Positions 34,766-45,665 are shown, counted from the stretch's first letter. The stretch is 64,000 bases of DNA from Parelaphostrongylus tenuis (GCA_019055375.1 JAHQIW010005468.1:93554-157553); one strand, 5' to 3'. Program-made: numbers and translations. Notes: generated by a model from the sequence alone, not told the origin.

Positions 34766-35744
34766 CTGACATATAAGCAGCTTCATTTGTATCAAAAGCT
34801 TCTTTGAAATCATTTTCAAGGTTATGTTTTAGTCGAAGGCATGTCATTATGAAGCTATAGCAATCTTGCATTTGGAATTCACTGTTTTCTCTCAACGGTT
34901 CATTCTCACGTTTTGGACATGGAAGTGTCCTGCCTTTCGTGGAAACATAATGACTCACTACCACTATCTTGCCTTGTTGGAACCGCCAATTTGTCTTTCG
35001 TGTATTAAGTAATCGAACAAAATGATATCTCGTTCCTCGGTACTATGTGCTTTACATGTATTGGTGAACATGAGGCTAATTTGTCGTCCCAGCATACTCA
35101 ATCGAAGTCTGTCGAATAAAATCGGTCCGAACTGCAATCTCATTTTTCCTTCTTTGCTCGTTCTTTACTATTGTATTGTCACTGTCTACATTGTGCTCAA
35201 TAAATCGTCTTCTGACAACTTCGTGTTTCGCTGAATAAGAAATTTACGGAATAATTTGATCAATGACGAGATTATTCGATAGCCGGTCTTGCTTACTGCC
35301 CTATAAAAGACCATCCGCATGGATCAGAAAATGATTACCAGGCGTTGTTGTGAACTCATTCGTCGGCAATTCTCTTCCACAGCATCTCAGTCATACTCAA
35401 ACTAGTGCAGTCTTTCTTATTATGGCAGATTGAATCCATTGTAATGCTCTTGTCTATGTTGTTCTTCTTCCTTGATCCAAGTATCTTTCACGTAGAGTCG
35501 ATTTTTTCGTCACTAATCTATGCTTAGTGTTTTCATTTGCTCATGCCATATACTACTCTTATTTCCACCTATGACACCAGCAACAATTCTCGTATTTTTG
35601 CCCTACAATCGCACTATGCACGAACAGGGAGAAGACCGAGTTTATAAAAAATTCATGGTACAAAAGTGAACAGACTGAACTTGATGGTCAATTTTTGACT
35701 GTGGAGGCCACTTTTTTAATGTACCTTAGACTTCAATAAACATA
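34766..35744. other. Copy B intron 3, 3' part
   Basis: Nothing recognised. It shares some sequence with copy A intron 3 near 18120-18560 (TTTGTCTTTCG, GAACGAAC-type fragments). Confidence 0.3.
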
Positions 35745-36010
35745 AGGAACGACTTAATTAGATAGATGGACTATGGGCCGCACACAGGGCTTTCAAAGAA
35801 GCCATCAACCAACTAAAGAACCCAAAAATTCACGCTCCTCTTTTTTGTTCAGCACTTCTCTAGCACTCTGCGATGCAGCGTAGATCTGGACTGATAGTTC
35901 ATCGTCAGTCTGTATCGCTCAATGGTCACCTGAGCGATATCTTTTGATCAGTCAGTATTTCACAACGCCTGGCAGCTGTGCAGTTCAGATCTTTGAGAGC
36001 ATTTCATTTT
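35745..36010 (+). pseudogene. Second RT family, plus-strand fragment
   Basis: Encodes WAAHRAFKEAINQLKNPKIH then APLFCSALL, then a stop and CDAA-like residues. This matches the RT region AAFxxFKEATDQLxxxKLRAHLFDSTVLPALxYAA, as does the fragment at 19345-19465. It lies in copy B intron 3, the same intron as the copy A fragments. Confidence 0.5.
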
Positions 36011-36847
36011 CGTGAATCAAGTATATAAATCGATAGCGGAACCTAGATTAGCCGCTCAGTCAATCAGAAAAACAAATTACGAGTGGACGAAAAACTGGTA
36101 AAGTGGAATTGAATACGTTCTCTTGAACAGCATCCACAACATACGTTGGGTAGACGTGCTCTTGGCTAGCGTCAGCAATCTACATCCGAAAATATCGACG
36201 TTATTAAGATTGTGGATTGGAGCTTGTGAAGTGGTGGAGACATGCCCTCATTATGGACGACAATTGCCCGAGAGAGAAACTTTCAGAGCTGATCATAAAT
36301 TAACCTCGGCGTGAATTAAATAATTCAGTCTTTTGATAAGCATTTCCGACATTATTAATAATGGTATTATTCGCTAGAATAGCGAATCAGCTTGGTAACG
36401 ACACGTGGCTGTCCTATCGGCGAATTTCGCCTTCTTCAGAACCTGGAGGCGATATTAGTGGCGAACTACTCAATTAGGATTCTCATGACCTCGCCACGAA
36501 GACGTGGCATGCAAATTTTTTGTATAGTCAAAAGCTTCACTTCGTCATAGCTACCGTTTAGCCGTTTTATGGTCCTTCCGATTATTCCTTGATGACTAGC
36601 TGCTCAAAGTCTTCATAGGTAAGAGTGTGCTTCGTTTAGGACGGGAACATTGGAGGTGAAACGTGTAAAAATCATGCTGGGACTCGTATTATTACAGTGA
36701 GCGGATCATCCAAGTATCAAGTATATATTCAAACTCGAGAATGAGCAGGTTAGCAGCCATTTCTGGCTGGAATAAATCTGTTATAGTGTGGACAACAAAG
36801 AAACGTTGGAATATTTTTCTAATGATTTTTGAAGCTGGACGTAACAC
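36011..36847. other. Copy B intron 3, 5' part
   Basis: No gene. Contains a TCGGCGAATTTCGCCTTCTTCAG motif near 36418 that recurs near 42360 and 59310, a small dispersed repeat. Confidence 0.35.
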
Positions 36848-37022
36848 TTACCATATGCGACATCACCCATTCGATAGTAATGTTTTCTTTGCCGTTTTTC
36901 GCGAATCCCGGCCAATGCTTCGATACCGGATCATCGTAGCTCAGTCTTCCACGGTCAGCAAGAATAGCTGTACATATAGCTGCAACGGCCTTCGTAGTTG
37001 AGAACACTACGCTGAGAGTGTC
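36848..37022 (-). CDS. Copy B exon 3 (catalytic STTK exon)
   Basis: Acceptor GTTCTTAG. Encodes [20 protein letters not shown], then [18 protein letters not shown] and [12 protein letters not shown]. Catalytic STTK retained. The end is set at 36848 (GTAA|GTGTTA) so that phase matches exon 4. The stronger-looking GTAAGT donor directly after ATG (36852) would not join in frame. Confidence 0.75.
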
Positions 37023-37089
37023 CTAAGAACACGTGTTCTCAACATGACAATCGTAGAGGAAAAACTATACTCGCGCATCATTGATACAT

Positions 37090-37440
37090 GAACCTAAAAA
37101 TTTTTATGACATGTTCAAGCCATTCATGAGGCATGTTAGGGCACCTCTCAGCGCAAGACATGTGTTTCGGTATTACAACCTCTCCAGTTGCACTGTGCCT
37201 TTCGATACAGTCAGTTTCATGGGCAGAAATCTTGTGCGTGTAGGAGGCGGCGTCGAATTATTTACACGTGCCGTTTAGTGAAACGATCACCCTAATCGCG
37301 AAAGTTGTACACTCGATTGCTCGTTCTGGTAAAACATGATTGTACGAGGCTGTAATGCCAAAACATGTGCCTTGCACTGCATAACTGTCCTAACAGATTC
37401 CATGAAAGGCTCGAAATGTGTTATCAGATTATATTCTTAT
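37090..37440. repeat. MITE fragments
   Basis: 37100-37330 has CATTCATGAGGCATGTTAGG, ACATGTGTTTCGGTATTACA and TTTACACGTGCCGTTTAGTG, as in the 56.81 kb unit. 37340-37435 has GAGGCTGTAATGCCAAAACA and TCCATGAAAGGCTC. The two pieces are in opposite orientation. Confidence 0.5.
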
Positions 37441-37654
37441 AAGTAAAGTCTCAAAAACACTCGTAATGAAAGCTATGAAACTTCTCACTGTTGAAAATAT
37501 CACTAAATAGCTCGTTAACCAATTGTAACATGAGATCGGCTCCATTAACCAATGCAAAATTTGTATTAGTTTTAACTGCTGGTCACCACAATGTCAGGTA
37601 ATTCCATTATCTAAACTGCGGTAATTTTTTTTCTCGGCATCGATTCCTTTGTAG

Positions 37655-37780
37655 CAGATTATTTGGTCTCAGGGGGTCGGCCGACCCGAAGGAGGGTGCT
37701 GCTGATGATTGCAGTAGAACGAAATAGGCGTCTGTATGGCACTAGACCTAACAGCTCAAAGCATGTTAAATACGTATTAG
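37655..37780. repeat. MITE tail fragment
   Basis: CTCAGGGGGTCGGCCGACCC, GGGTGCTGCTGATGATTGCAG, TAGACCTAACAGCTCAAAGC. Same block order as 23925-24060 and the arm of 27361-27400. Confidence 0.5.
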
Positions 37781-37910
37781 TTTTCAAGAACAAAACTCGG
37801 AAAAACTAGTTCTAATAATCCAAATTATTCCAACCATTCGAATCATTTCGAAAGTTTCACGTCCATTCAAATTTACAAATATTCTGATTTCGCTACTTCA
37901 CGAGCACAAC

Positions 37911-38034
37911 CTGTTTCCATTTTCGGTCCGCATGTTTGTCGGCGTATCCGCCCCTTACGTCAACCACTTTTCGTCCTCTTACAAAAACTGCCAATGAAGC
38001 TCCTTCGGCTTCCCAACCATCCAAGAAATTCTTC
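37911..38034 (-). pseudogene. Copy B exon 2
   Basis: 124 bp, acceptor GCATTCAG, donor [26 protein letters not shown] then RKVVDVRGGYADKHADRKW. The conserved Trp of DVWGG is Arg. With exon 1, the spanning codon is TA+G, a stop (CAG in copy A). Confidence 0.72.
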
Positions 38035-38265
38035 CTGAATGCTTGATATGTCAAAACCAACTTGATGGGACAGATTTTATAAGATGAGCCGATAACTAGA
38101 GATTTCGAGAAATGTGCTGTGATACAGAGACTTGTCTACTTCAACCACCGCATTTACGACGTATTTCCGGTCTAATCATAAACAATTTTGAAACAAATAG
38201 TTTATATATGAAAGTTTTTCACAAACATTGTTTAGAATTATGGTATGAGCAAGTACCAAACTTAC

Positions 38266-38408
38266 TAAAAAGCCTTTCGTACGCCATCAAAGTTTTTCAC
38301 AGCTTCACCTTTGATGGGTAACGGATATTCCGTATAGAGCATGTTGATGACTATGTGCACAGCGATCCCACCGGCGCCGAAAATCAATGCATATCGTAAC
38401 AGACCCAT
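38266..38408 (-). pseudogene. Copy B exon 1 (stop at its 3' junction)
   Basis: MGLLRYALIFGAGGIAVHIV, then EYPLPIKGEAVKNFDGV and RKAF, donor TA|GTAAGT. The frame meets TAG whether or not the intron is removed. The hydrophobic N-terminus is retained. Confidence 0.72.
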
Positions 38409-38409
38409 T

Positions 38410-38416
38410 CTAAATA
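38410..38416 (-). promoter_or_regulatory. Candidate trans-splice acceptor, copy B
   Basis: ATTTAG-A-ATG on the minus strand, the same spacing as in copies A and D. A TATAAAA lies about 20 bases further upstream. Confidence 0.4.
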
Positions 38417-38569
38417 TGTGACAAATTTTATACTCATTTGCATCAGGTGAAGAAATTTATCTGGCGATTTTTGCAAAGAAATGCGATGAATATACAACAG
38501 TATAAAAAAGAATAACTGGTAATGATGTGCACAGCATAGTGACCACGGATGTGGCGCTCAAAGAAATCT

Positions 38570-38690
38570 CTGCTTGGTAGTCGCAAACTCGTGCTTCATT
38601 TCCAAGTAGATAGAGGGACTAAACATGAACCAAAAGGGACTATGTGCTTCTCCGAGACACAAGCTAATTCTGGTGATAGGCTTCTTCTTT
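38570..38690 (+). pseudogene. RTE 5'-leader fragment upstream of copy B
   Basis: GTAGATAGAGGGACTAAAC, ATGAACCAAAAGGGACTATG and TGCTTCTCCGAGACACAAGC match 14066-14130 of the full RTE element. The position relative to exon 1 is equivalent to those at 20890 and 44735. Confidence 0.65.
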
Positions 38691-38779
38691 CGGTACATTT
38701 CTTCTATCTGCACCTATATTGTCCCATGTGAAGAACGCTTTTTTTGCTCTTCTCAGTGCTTTAGTAGTCATGCGATAGC

Positions 38780-39605
38780 CTAAATCTCGAAAACTTCAAT
38801 TATGTACTCTATTTTCTATGTAGCTTCTAGTTTCTAAGTAGCTTCTATATTGTCCGTAATAGTAAAAGTAATATTTCATTTCGCATCTAAGCATTTTCCG
38901 CTGGACAAAGCTTTTCCTTCAAATTTTCAATAAATATTCCAATTTTTTATATTTTATATTATTACAATAGATATTCCAAAATATTTGACCCATATCTCGA
39001 CAATTTAAATGGCATGCTAGGTATATGGCCAAGACTTCTGAATGCGTTGCAGCAGCCAAACAAAGATTGGATTTTGCTTAGATATGTAAACGCGATTTTA
39101 CATTCGCAGCTTAATTATTATTTGCAAAACCCAATCTTCCTTGGTTGCTACAACACACTGAAAATTTCTTTGGAATCAGGTATATCACTGAATTCGTCGA
39201 CATTTAAGTTATCGAAAATCCACTAAAAGTCTAAGAAAAAATTTTGTTTAACGGAAAAGCGAGTATTGAACCTAATTTCACTTTGGTTTCACACTGCAGT
39301 AAGCAAGCCATTTCATAAATATAGTGCACTGTTTTTTTCAACCCAAATTGAAGCTATCGAATGGCTTTTGAAAACGAGATGACGTAGTGCCAGCTTTGCT
39401 AAATGCATCCACATACCGGTGCAATGTATGCGCGCCGCGTGTGAAATGCAATATTAATTTCAGTGTTGGAGCTCAATGAAAAGTTTTTTTGTCAAAAACC
39501 ATGTACATCTTTGAAATTTCAAAGAATTAAGCTATCCGGTGGTTGTCAATTTTTCAAAGGAAAAGGTTTGTTCAGCGAAAAATGATTATGTATGAAATAA
39601 AAAAT
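38780..39605. repeat. Dispersed AT-rich repeat R3 cluster
   Basis: Blocks TCTAAGAAAAAATTTTGTTT, GCATTTTCCGCTGGACAAAGC, CATACCGGTGCAATGTATGC and TGCGCGCCGCGTGTGAAATG recur with the units at 27.6-29.9 kb. No coding frame supported. Confidence 0.45.
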
Positions 39606-39611
39606 TCTTTT

Positions 39612-40950
39612 ATACGGTCATTATTACTTGGGCCAACTTGTCATGTGGTCTGGTAAGGGCTCTTGTACATCCCGATACACGTGTTTCTCCTTACACACTC
39701 GTCAATCGGGCAGAACACGTCGTCTTTCAATATTTTTATAGTCAGTTCACTCGGGAGCTCTGCCTTGCATAGAGTTATCGAGGACGAACGGTTTACCTTC
39801 TATGTCAAGCAAAATTTTTACCTAGCTCAGAGCGTTTGCGCAATCGATTACTCTTTGCTTGGCATTTTAATCATATTTTACCTTTTTGTTCGAGTGTTTT
39901 ATTAAGACCACGCTCAAATCTCGTTAGACCCTTTCATTACTATTTGAACCAACTTTTCATGTGGTCTGGTAAAAAAGGTATAGTATGATTAAAATACCAG
40001 CCAAAGAGCAATCGAGTGCGCAAACGCTCTGTGTTAGGTAAAAATTTCGTTTGACATAGAATGTAAGACGTTCGTCTTCGATAACTCTACGTAAGGGAGC
40101 AGAGCTCCCGAGAGAACTGCCTATAAAAATATCGAAAGACGACGGGTTCTGCCCGACTGACTAGTCTGTAAGGACAAAACACGTGTATCGGGCTGCACAA
40201 GAGCCTTTACCAGACCACATGACAAGTTGGTTCAAATAATAATGAAAGGATCTATTGAAAATATCACCTAGCGTTATTAGTATACTTGATATTACTTATA
40301 TTCGATGTATTTGGATATTCCTATTATTGATGTTTTTTTGGTTTTTTTTTTGATGGAGAATATTTGATGTTAAGTGGGACCCAGTATCTAGCGAACTAAA
40401 AAAAGGTTTGAAGTTTCGATCTAATCAACTACCAAAAACAAAGTACCTTTGGCTGATACTTTTATCATGATTATACCTTTATTTTGAGTGCTTCGTTTAG
40501 ACCACTCTCAAATTTCATTAGATCCTTTCATTATTATTTGAGCCAACTTGTCATGTGGTCTAGTAAGGGCTCTTGTACAGCCCGATACACGTACCCTTAC
40601 CAGACCACATGACAAGTTGGCTCAAATAAAATCAAAGGATTTATTGAAATTTGAGGGTGGTCTAAACGAAGCACCCGAAATAAAGGTATAATTATGATAA
40701 AAGTACCAGCCAAAGAGCAATCGAGTGCGCAGCACTCCGAGTTGTGTGAAGGTTTCACTTGACAGGAAGTGTAAAGCGTTCGTCTTCGATGACTCTCTAT
40801 AAGGAGTGTGAGGCTCCCGAGAGAACTGTCTATGAAAAGATCGAAATACGATCGGTTCTACCGGCTGACGAGTCTGTAAAGACGAAACACGTCTATCGGG
40901 CTGCTCAAGAGCCCTTATCAGACCACATGACAAGTTGGCTCAAATAGCAA
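39612..40950. mobile_element. Nested FB-1 fold-back cluster
   Basis: Plus-oriented arm 39620-39920, then a terminal piece 39930-39968 joined to an inverted arm 39970-40260. A second group follows: inner tail 40455-40515, terminal 40516-40590, immediately facing its reverse complement 40590-40645, then an inverted arm to 40950. Recurrent edges are TTATTTGAGCCAACTTGTCA, CAGCCCGATACACGTGT and AAGACCACGCTCAAATTTC. At least three insertions or rearrangements are needed. Confidence 0.75.
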
Positions 40951-40984
40951 TGAAAAACACCTTCGTCCGATCGATGACTTAACG

Positions 40985-41235
40985 CTCAGCCCCACTTATC
41001 CGAACACTTAGCGTTTAACCGATGGACTAGATCTATTACGGACTGAATTCTCCAAGATTTCAAAGGCGCAACAAAAACACCACTAAACCGATTGTTCGAC
41101 TTTTTCACGAAAAATTTGAAGAAAGGTGTTTTGCCAAGGAATTCCTACAACGAGCCGCACCCACTGGTCTACTTCTGCACGTGAAGGGGAATATCGAAGT
41201 TTAGCACTTTATAACTGCCATAACACACCTCATGA
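40985..41235 (+). pseudogene. RTE-type RT C-terminal remnant
   Basis: RWTRSITDWILQDFKGA then RLFDFFTKNLKK and LQRAAPTGLLLHVKG match the tail WTRAVTDWIPRDVK..RWSDFFTKAM..RRTHWATLARD, with frame shifts. Confidence 0.5.
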
Positions 41236-42599
41236 ATGGCTCAAATTATCATGTTGAAATGGAAGTTTTAGTGGTGGCTGTTTGACTAAGTCGACGATCA
41301 ACTGAACGAGAGATGATGGATGATAACACATGGACACAGTGCAGTACTGCGTTTCTCGTGGTGTGTGGATTAACCAGTCCTGTAACTTTAGATAGTTGAT
41401 TAGCATGTGGTTCCTGACTGGATAGTGACATATAGGTTGGAATCTACTCGATATTAAACGCATCGTTCAAAAGAAGATCACCAGTAGAAAGTTCTGCTAA
41501 TAAATCGCTTAGACAATGATCACATATTACCGTTATACATGCTAACACGCACGTGTTTGAAGTTATATCGTTGATGCGAATCATTGCGATTATGTTTCAC
41601 TAAGTTTTGTCTTTTTTTGCATTTTTATAAATGTATGGAATCACCGATCGTTTAACAAACATCTGGAAAAGTTTTTATTGTCTCGCAAATTACGGTTTTA
41701 AGTATAGAGATGATCTGTCGCTGTGAAGGAAAATCGGAAAAGTGTTTACGTGCTTTTACGAGACAAAATAATGTAATCAACATACGAAATAATGCATATA
41801 ATTACTAAAAATTATTAGCTTATAAAAAACCCAGTATTGTGAATTAGTGTCTTTACTAGATCACTGTGTCGTCTTGGTGCCGATTTCTCAAAGATAAATA
41901 ATGCAAAATATGCTGGGAAGGTTTGTCACTTACTGAATCACTATCAATGGTCGTGGCATTTTTCATTTCCTGTTTTACGAACGCCAGTAAAAAATGACCT
42001 TCGTTCGCAGGAGTTTTGAACTTCTTACATTATAAACAAATCGAGCAGCAGTGTTAGCTTCTATGAAAGCCTAGAAGAATTCTATTTGCTATACAATTTA
42101 TTCTTCTACGATTGCCCATGAGAAAATTATGGGAAGCTTGTAGAAGGGGCCCAGGGAAGTGTGGACAAACTTTATAGGTGCATAACATTCCTCAGTGGGT
42201 TAGATTTGCAAGATCGAGAAGTGCAATAAATTCTTGATGAAGTGCATGTGTCGTTAGATGCGATAGAAACATAAAAGTATTCATACTTGCGATAACAGTA
42301 TAGCTATTATCGTTGTTGTTGTCGTTCTTGTAGTTATAGTCGTTCATGGGCCGATGTTTCGGCAATTTCGCCTTCTTTTTAGCCTAGATTTATGCTCCGC
42401 ACACTATGCGTAAGATTGGATGGATTAGTGATGGCATTCAGATCCAACCCTCCACCTCAGCGTAGAGAATTAAGCAAAAAAGGACGCCAGGTTTGCTTGA
42501 TGTGGTGCGCTCTCTTTCCAGTTCACTCTTGATATTTTGGCGTTAATCAATCAGGAATCATTTTATTTGACCGCCACTTGCAGTGATATGATGTTACAG
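41236..42599. other. No gene recognised
   Basis: AT-rich. A small dispersed motif (CGATGTTTCGGCAATTTCGCCTTCTT) lies near 42351. Otherwise nothing recognised. Confidence 0.3.
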
Positions 42600-42845
42600 T
42601 ATACCCTATGACGTAGGGTGGTGTGCAAAAAGCGTTTGCGTCAGCTGGAATTCAAACAACGAATGCTACAACGCGTCGAAAGAGTGAAGTGCGAAACGTT
42701 CGTCGGCAGTGCAACGGTCACCACGCGCCCCCGGAGAGAGTGAGATCTGGGTAAGAATCCCAGCTGACGCAAACGGACATCATTGGGTATATTGTAGCAT
42801 CATACCACCGCAAGTGATAAAATGATTTCTAGTTGATTATTGATA
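42600..42845. repeat. SINE-1 copy in a small palindrome
   Basis: tRNA-like GTCGGCAGTGCAACGGTC, CGGAGAGAGTGAGATCTGGG, CAGCTGACGCAAACG at 42690-42770. An inverted partial copy (GGTGGTGTGCAAAAAGCG, TTTGCGTCAGCTGG) precedes it at 42615-42655, and ACATCATTGGGTATATTGTA follows. The B box is altered (GGGTAAGAATCCC). Confidence 0.6.
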
Positions 42846-42874
42846 CCCAATATCTCTCAACATAAGTGTCAACA

Positions 42875-43085
42875 TAAGTGGGTTCAATGTCGATAGTGGC
42901 TGCCTACACCAGACCGTAGACGGTGCTATTGACATATAACGCGTGGTAGCGTAGAAAGGACGAAATTCAAATTGGGCGTTGGTAGCGCAACGGTTCAGCA
43001 CGCGCTTCCGTAAAGAGTGAGATCGGGATTCGGATCCCAGCAGACGCAAACGTTTTTGCACACCGCTCTACATCATTGGGTATAT
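42875..43085 (+). repeat. SINE-1, well-preserved composite copy
   Basis: Leader GGTTCAATGTCGATAGTGG, CCAGACCGTAGACGGTGC, then tRNA-like GCGTTGGTAGCGCAACGGTTC at 42984, anticodon arm CGCTTCCGTAAAGAGTG, T arm GGGATTCGGATCCCAG, acceptor CAGACGC, then AAACGTTTTTGCACACC with a T5 run and TACATCATTGGGTATATT. The cloverleaf is largely foldable, with C rather than T at the pre-anticodon position. Confidence 0.68.
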
Positions 43086-43920
43086 TTTAGCCTTAATCCA
43101 GACAGCCTTGAAAGTTTCAAAAGTTACTGTTTTTGACTCCTGCGCCATAATACTGACTGTGTCCTCAAAACCATTACCGCTGTGTTTAGCGTCTTGATTA
43201 TAGAAAGAGGAGTACTTTGTCGAATTCTGGATATGCCATATAAATGCGCTCTTATGCGAACACAAATTTGCCTACCCGTGCCAGTGTATTCTTCCCCGTG
43301 TGCCTAACACGATAATAACATGATATTGTTCATGAACTTACACAATTTTTTCTTTCTCCATTAGAACAAACCATATAATGTCTGTGTTTTAAAGGCGATA
43401 ATAGAAGCAGTTGGAGATTATCTGATGGCGTAAGATAATAGGTGAGAGGTCAAGAACTGCATAGAGCTTTCAAGACCGCTTAGAAACCACTTAATAGCGC
43501 TCCTACTCAATTTTATGTAGAGAGCAGGTTGAAAGGGATCTCATCTAAGTTAAAAGTATTATTTCCGAGCTTAACCATACCATAGCAAACCTCCCAACGG
43601 AGCTTTGCTATCTTTCCTAAAATTCCGAAATATTTTAGGCAACCATGACCTCAGAAAGCAAGTGAAATCGCAGAGGTTCAAAAACCCTAGATAGAAAGTG
43701 GTTCATGTGGCACCCAGCTGCCATTAACCTCAACGGTCAGCTCGATCACGGGGCATCATCCGAACGGTCGTTTGACTTCGTCCGGACCACCTCACCTCAA
43801 ATCGTAATTGATCAATTATTGCTCTCTTCACACAATCTCGTTGTCGTGTATCTAACTGCTATCATAAGGTAATGGTTGTGTTCATATAATTGTTAAATGA
43901 ACTCAATAGATTACCCAATA
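43086..43920. other. No gene recognised
   Basis: Nothing recognised on either strand. Confidence 0.3.
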
Positions 43921-44130
43921 TGTGGAGTGCTGTGCAAAAACGTTTGCGTCAGCAGGGATTCGAACACAGATCTCACTCTTTCCCGGAGCGTATGCTAACC
44001 GTTGCACTACCAAAGCTCGTTTTGCACAGCATTTTTATTTAAGCTATAACACGTTGTCTGCCAACAGCCAACCGTCGACGGTCTGGCGGGGCAACCGCTA
44101 TCGGCATTGAACCCACTTGAGTTGACAGGC
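43921..44130 (-). repeat. SINE-1, composite copy
   Basis: The reverse complement has the leader (TTGAACCCAC.., GCCAGACCGTCGACGGTTGG), GCTTTGGTAGTGCAACGGTTA, CGCTCCGGGAAAGAGTG, GTGTTCGAATCCCTG, CTGACGCAAACGTTTTTGCAC. Intact B box GTTCGAATCC. Confidence 0.68.
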
Positions 44131-44434
44131 ATTGGATATCGATAATCAGTCTAAATTCTTTCTATTTTAGAATTGAATTCTAGAACTCAATAGAAGTTAG
44201 AACTCAATAGAATTGTGAGCGGAACATAGCGCTTCCGTGACGGGAGCGAACTCACTTGGGTAATGCTCGGCCCATCGTGATAAATTCAGTTTTGTTTGAT
44301 ATAAGATTTCATCGGCTCAGATTATCGCATTTACAACATGATTGCATCCTAATTGTGAGACTTTTTGAAAAATCGTTTAATCGAAGAATTGCCAAAGAAT
44401 GCGCAAAACTATATCACGGAATGAATGAACTAAC

Positions 44435-44576
44435 TGAAATAGCTTGCAAACACCATCAAATCCTTTTACATCTTCACCATCGAAATGGGATGCATTTTTA
44501 GTGTTAAATAAATTAATGAGATGTGTGTAACCATTCCAAAAGCGCCGAAAATTATTGCATAGCGTAACAGACCCAT
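44435..44576 (-). pseudogene. Copy D: orphan exon 1 of the LACT-like family (frameshifted)
   Basis: MGLLRYAIIFGAFGMVTHI, then a one-base deletion relative to copy A. In the compensated frame it reads NASHFDGEDVKGFDGV..LFQ with donor CA|GTTAGT. No exon 2-8 homologue was found between here and copy B. It is 142 bp instead of 143. Confidence 0.7.
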
Positions 44577-44577
44577 T

Positions 44578-44584
44578 CTAAAGA
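44578..44584 (-). promoter_or_regulatory. Candidate trans-splice acceptor, copy D
   Basis: CTCTTTAG-A-ATG on the minus strand, conserved with copies A and B. Confidence 0.4.
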
Positions 44585-44734
44585 GAAACATATTTCATAG
44601 CCGGCCGTACCAAATAAAATTGTGTAATTTAGAGACTTTAACAAAAATTTACCCCCAAAACACCATAGTCTTGATGATAAAATATTTATTAGTGTTGTAT
44701 ATGGCAGAAAAAAGACTATGTATTTCCCTTATAG

Positions 44735-45665
44735 AGGGATCTCTACCCTAATAGTGGCAAGGGCACGTGGCGCATCAGCGAGTGGTAGATGGGGAATCCA
44801 AGCGAGAACCAGAAGCGATATTTTGCTTCTCTGAAATGCGAATTAACTCTGGTTACTCTTTCTGCTGTGCTAATCGGCACAACTTCTCTACGAGTAAATT
44901 GGAAAAACGTCTATAATCAGGTAATTGGAGAACATGAAAAGAACGAATGTCGAACGATTACGACACCGCTGGTAAAAAAATTGTCTCCAAGTAAATCTCA
45001 TAAAAACGGTGTTGATGAGAAAAGGGGCTAGTTTCAAATGCTCTAGTCACACTCATTGGAAAATTTCCAAATGCTTCACTTATGTATAACAAGGCCAAAA
45101 AGTCAATATGATAACGACTCACTTCAGTGTTGAGCAGGAGGAAGGATGAAACGAGCGACCTGGGGCATTCAACAGCATCGAAAATGCAACGAAATGATAA
45201 AGGACACCCGAATCCGTAAGCACTTTTCCGACTCAACGATTTTTTCTGCCTTAACATGTGCATTAGATGGTTGGTGCTGTGTAGCAAGACGAAACATCAC
45301 TAGGCGTTATCGAACTCGCAGTCGAAACGATGGTAGACTGTGACACATTCCGCTCTACAAGCCAAATTGCCGAGGATCAGATGGGCCAAACACGTGGTGC
45401 GCTTCAGCAAAAAACTATCGGGTGAGAGCGTTTTTTGACTGCACTCTCAGGTATGTCAAGCGCACAACATGAAAACCACTGATTCGACAGTTTGCTTTCT
45501 TCACAGAATACCTAGAAGAAATATGAATCGTTAAACAATTCCATACAGCGCGGCTATCGCATGGATCACTCTTGCATGGGATATTAAAATTTGAAGTTTT
45601 ACTGGTGGCCGATGGAGTCACTTGACGATCAACGAAACATTCGGTGGAAGGAGCTAACGGAGGGA
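44735..45665 (+). pseudogene. Old RTE remnant upstream of copy D
   Basis: 44735-44860 is the 5' leader (AGAGGGATCTCTACCCT, GGCAAGGGCACGTGGCGC, AACCAGAAGCGATATTTTGC). 45125-45650 is the RT C-terminal region: TTGAGCAGGAGGA, TCCGTAAGCACTTTTCCGAC, ATCAGATGGGCCAAACACGTGGTGCGC, TCACTTGACGATCAACG. The centre is deleted. It parallels 20890-22140 upstream of copy A. Confidence 0.7.

Larger units (their letters stand above)
24684..38408 (-). pseudogene. Copy B: LACT-like beta-lactamase-domain pseudogene
   Basis: Exons 1-6 and 8 are present in the same order as in copy A; exon 7 was not found between 24.9 and 31.5 kb. Defects: CAG-to-TAG nonsense at the exon 1-2 junction; W-to-R in the conserved DVWGG of exon 2 (DVRGG); an extra T in a T7 run plus rearranged bases in exon 6; TGT-to-TGA and a one-base loss in exon 8. 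The STTK motif in exon 3 is kept. Substitutional stops in two exons make a sequencing-error explanation unlikely here. Introns hold a mariner remnant, a second-family RT fragment and many MITE pieces. Confidence 0.75.

Noticed and set aside
34766..34964. N-terminal extension of copy B exon 4
   Set aside because: The frame is open, but the protein is not conserved with copy A and an acceptor lies at the conserved boundary.
38409..44300. Remaining exons of copy D between D and copy B
   Set aside because: No match to exons 2-8 was found by eye on the minus strand; D is treated as an orphan exon.
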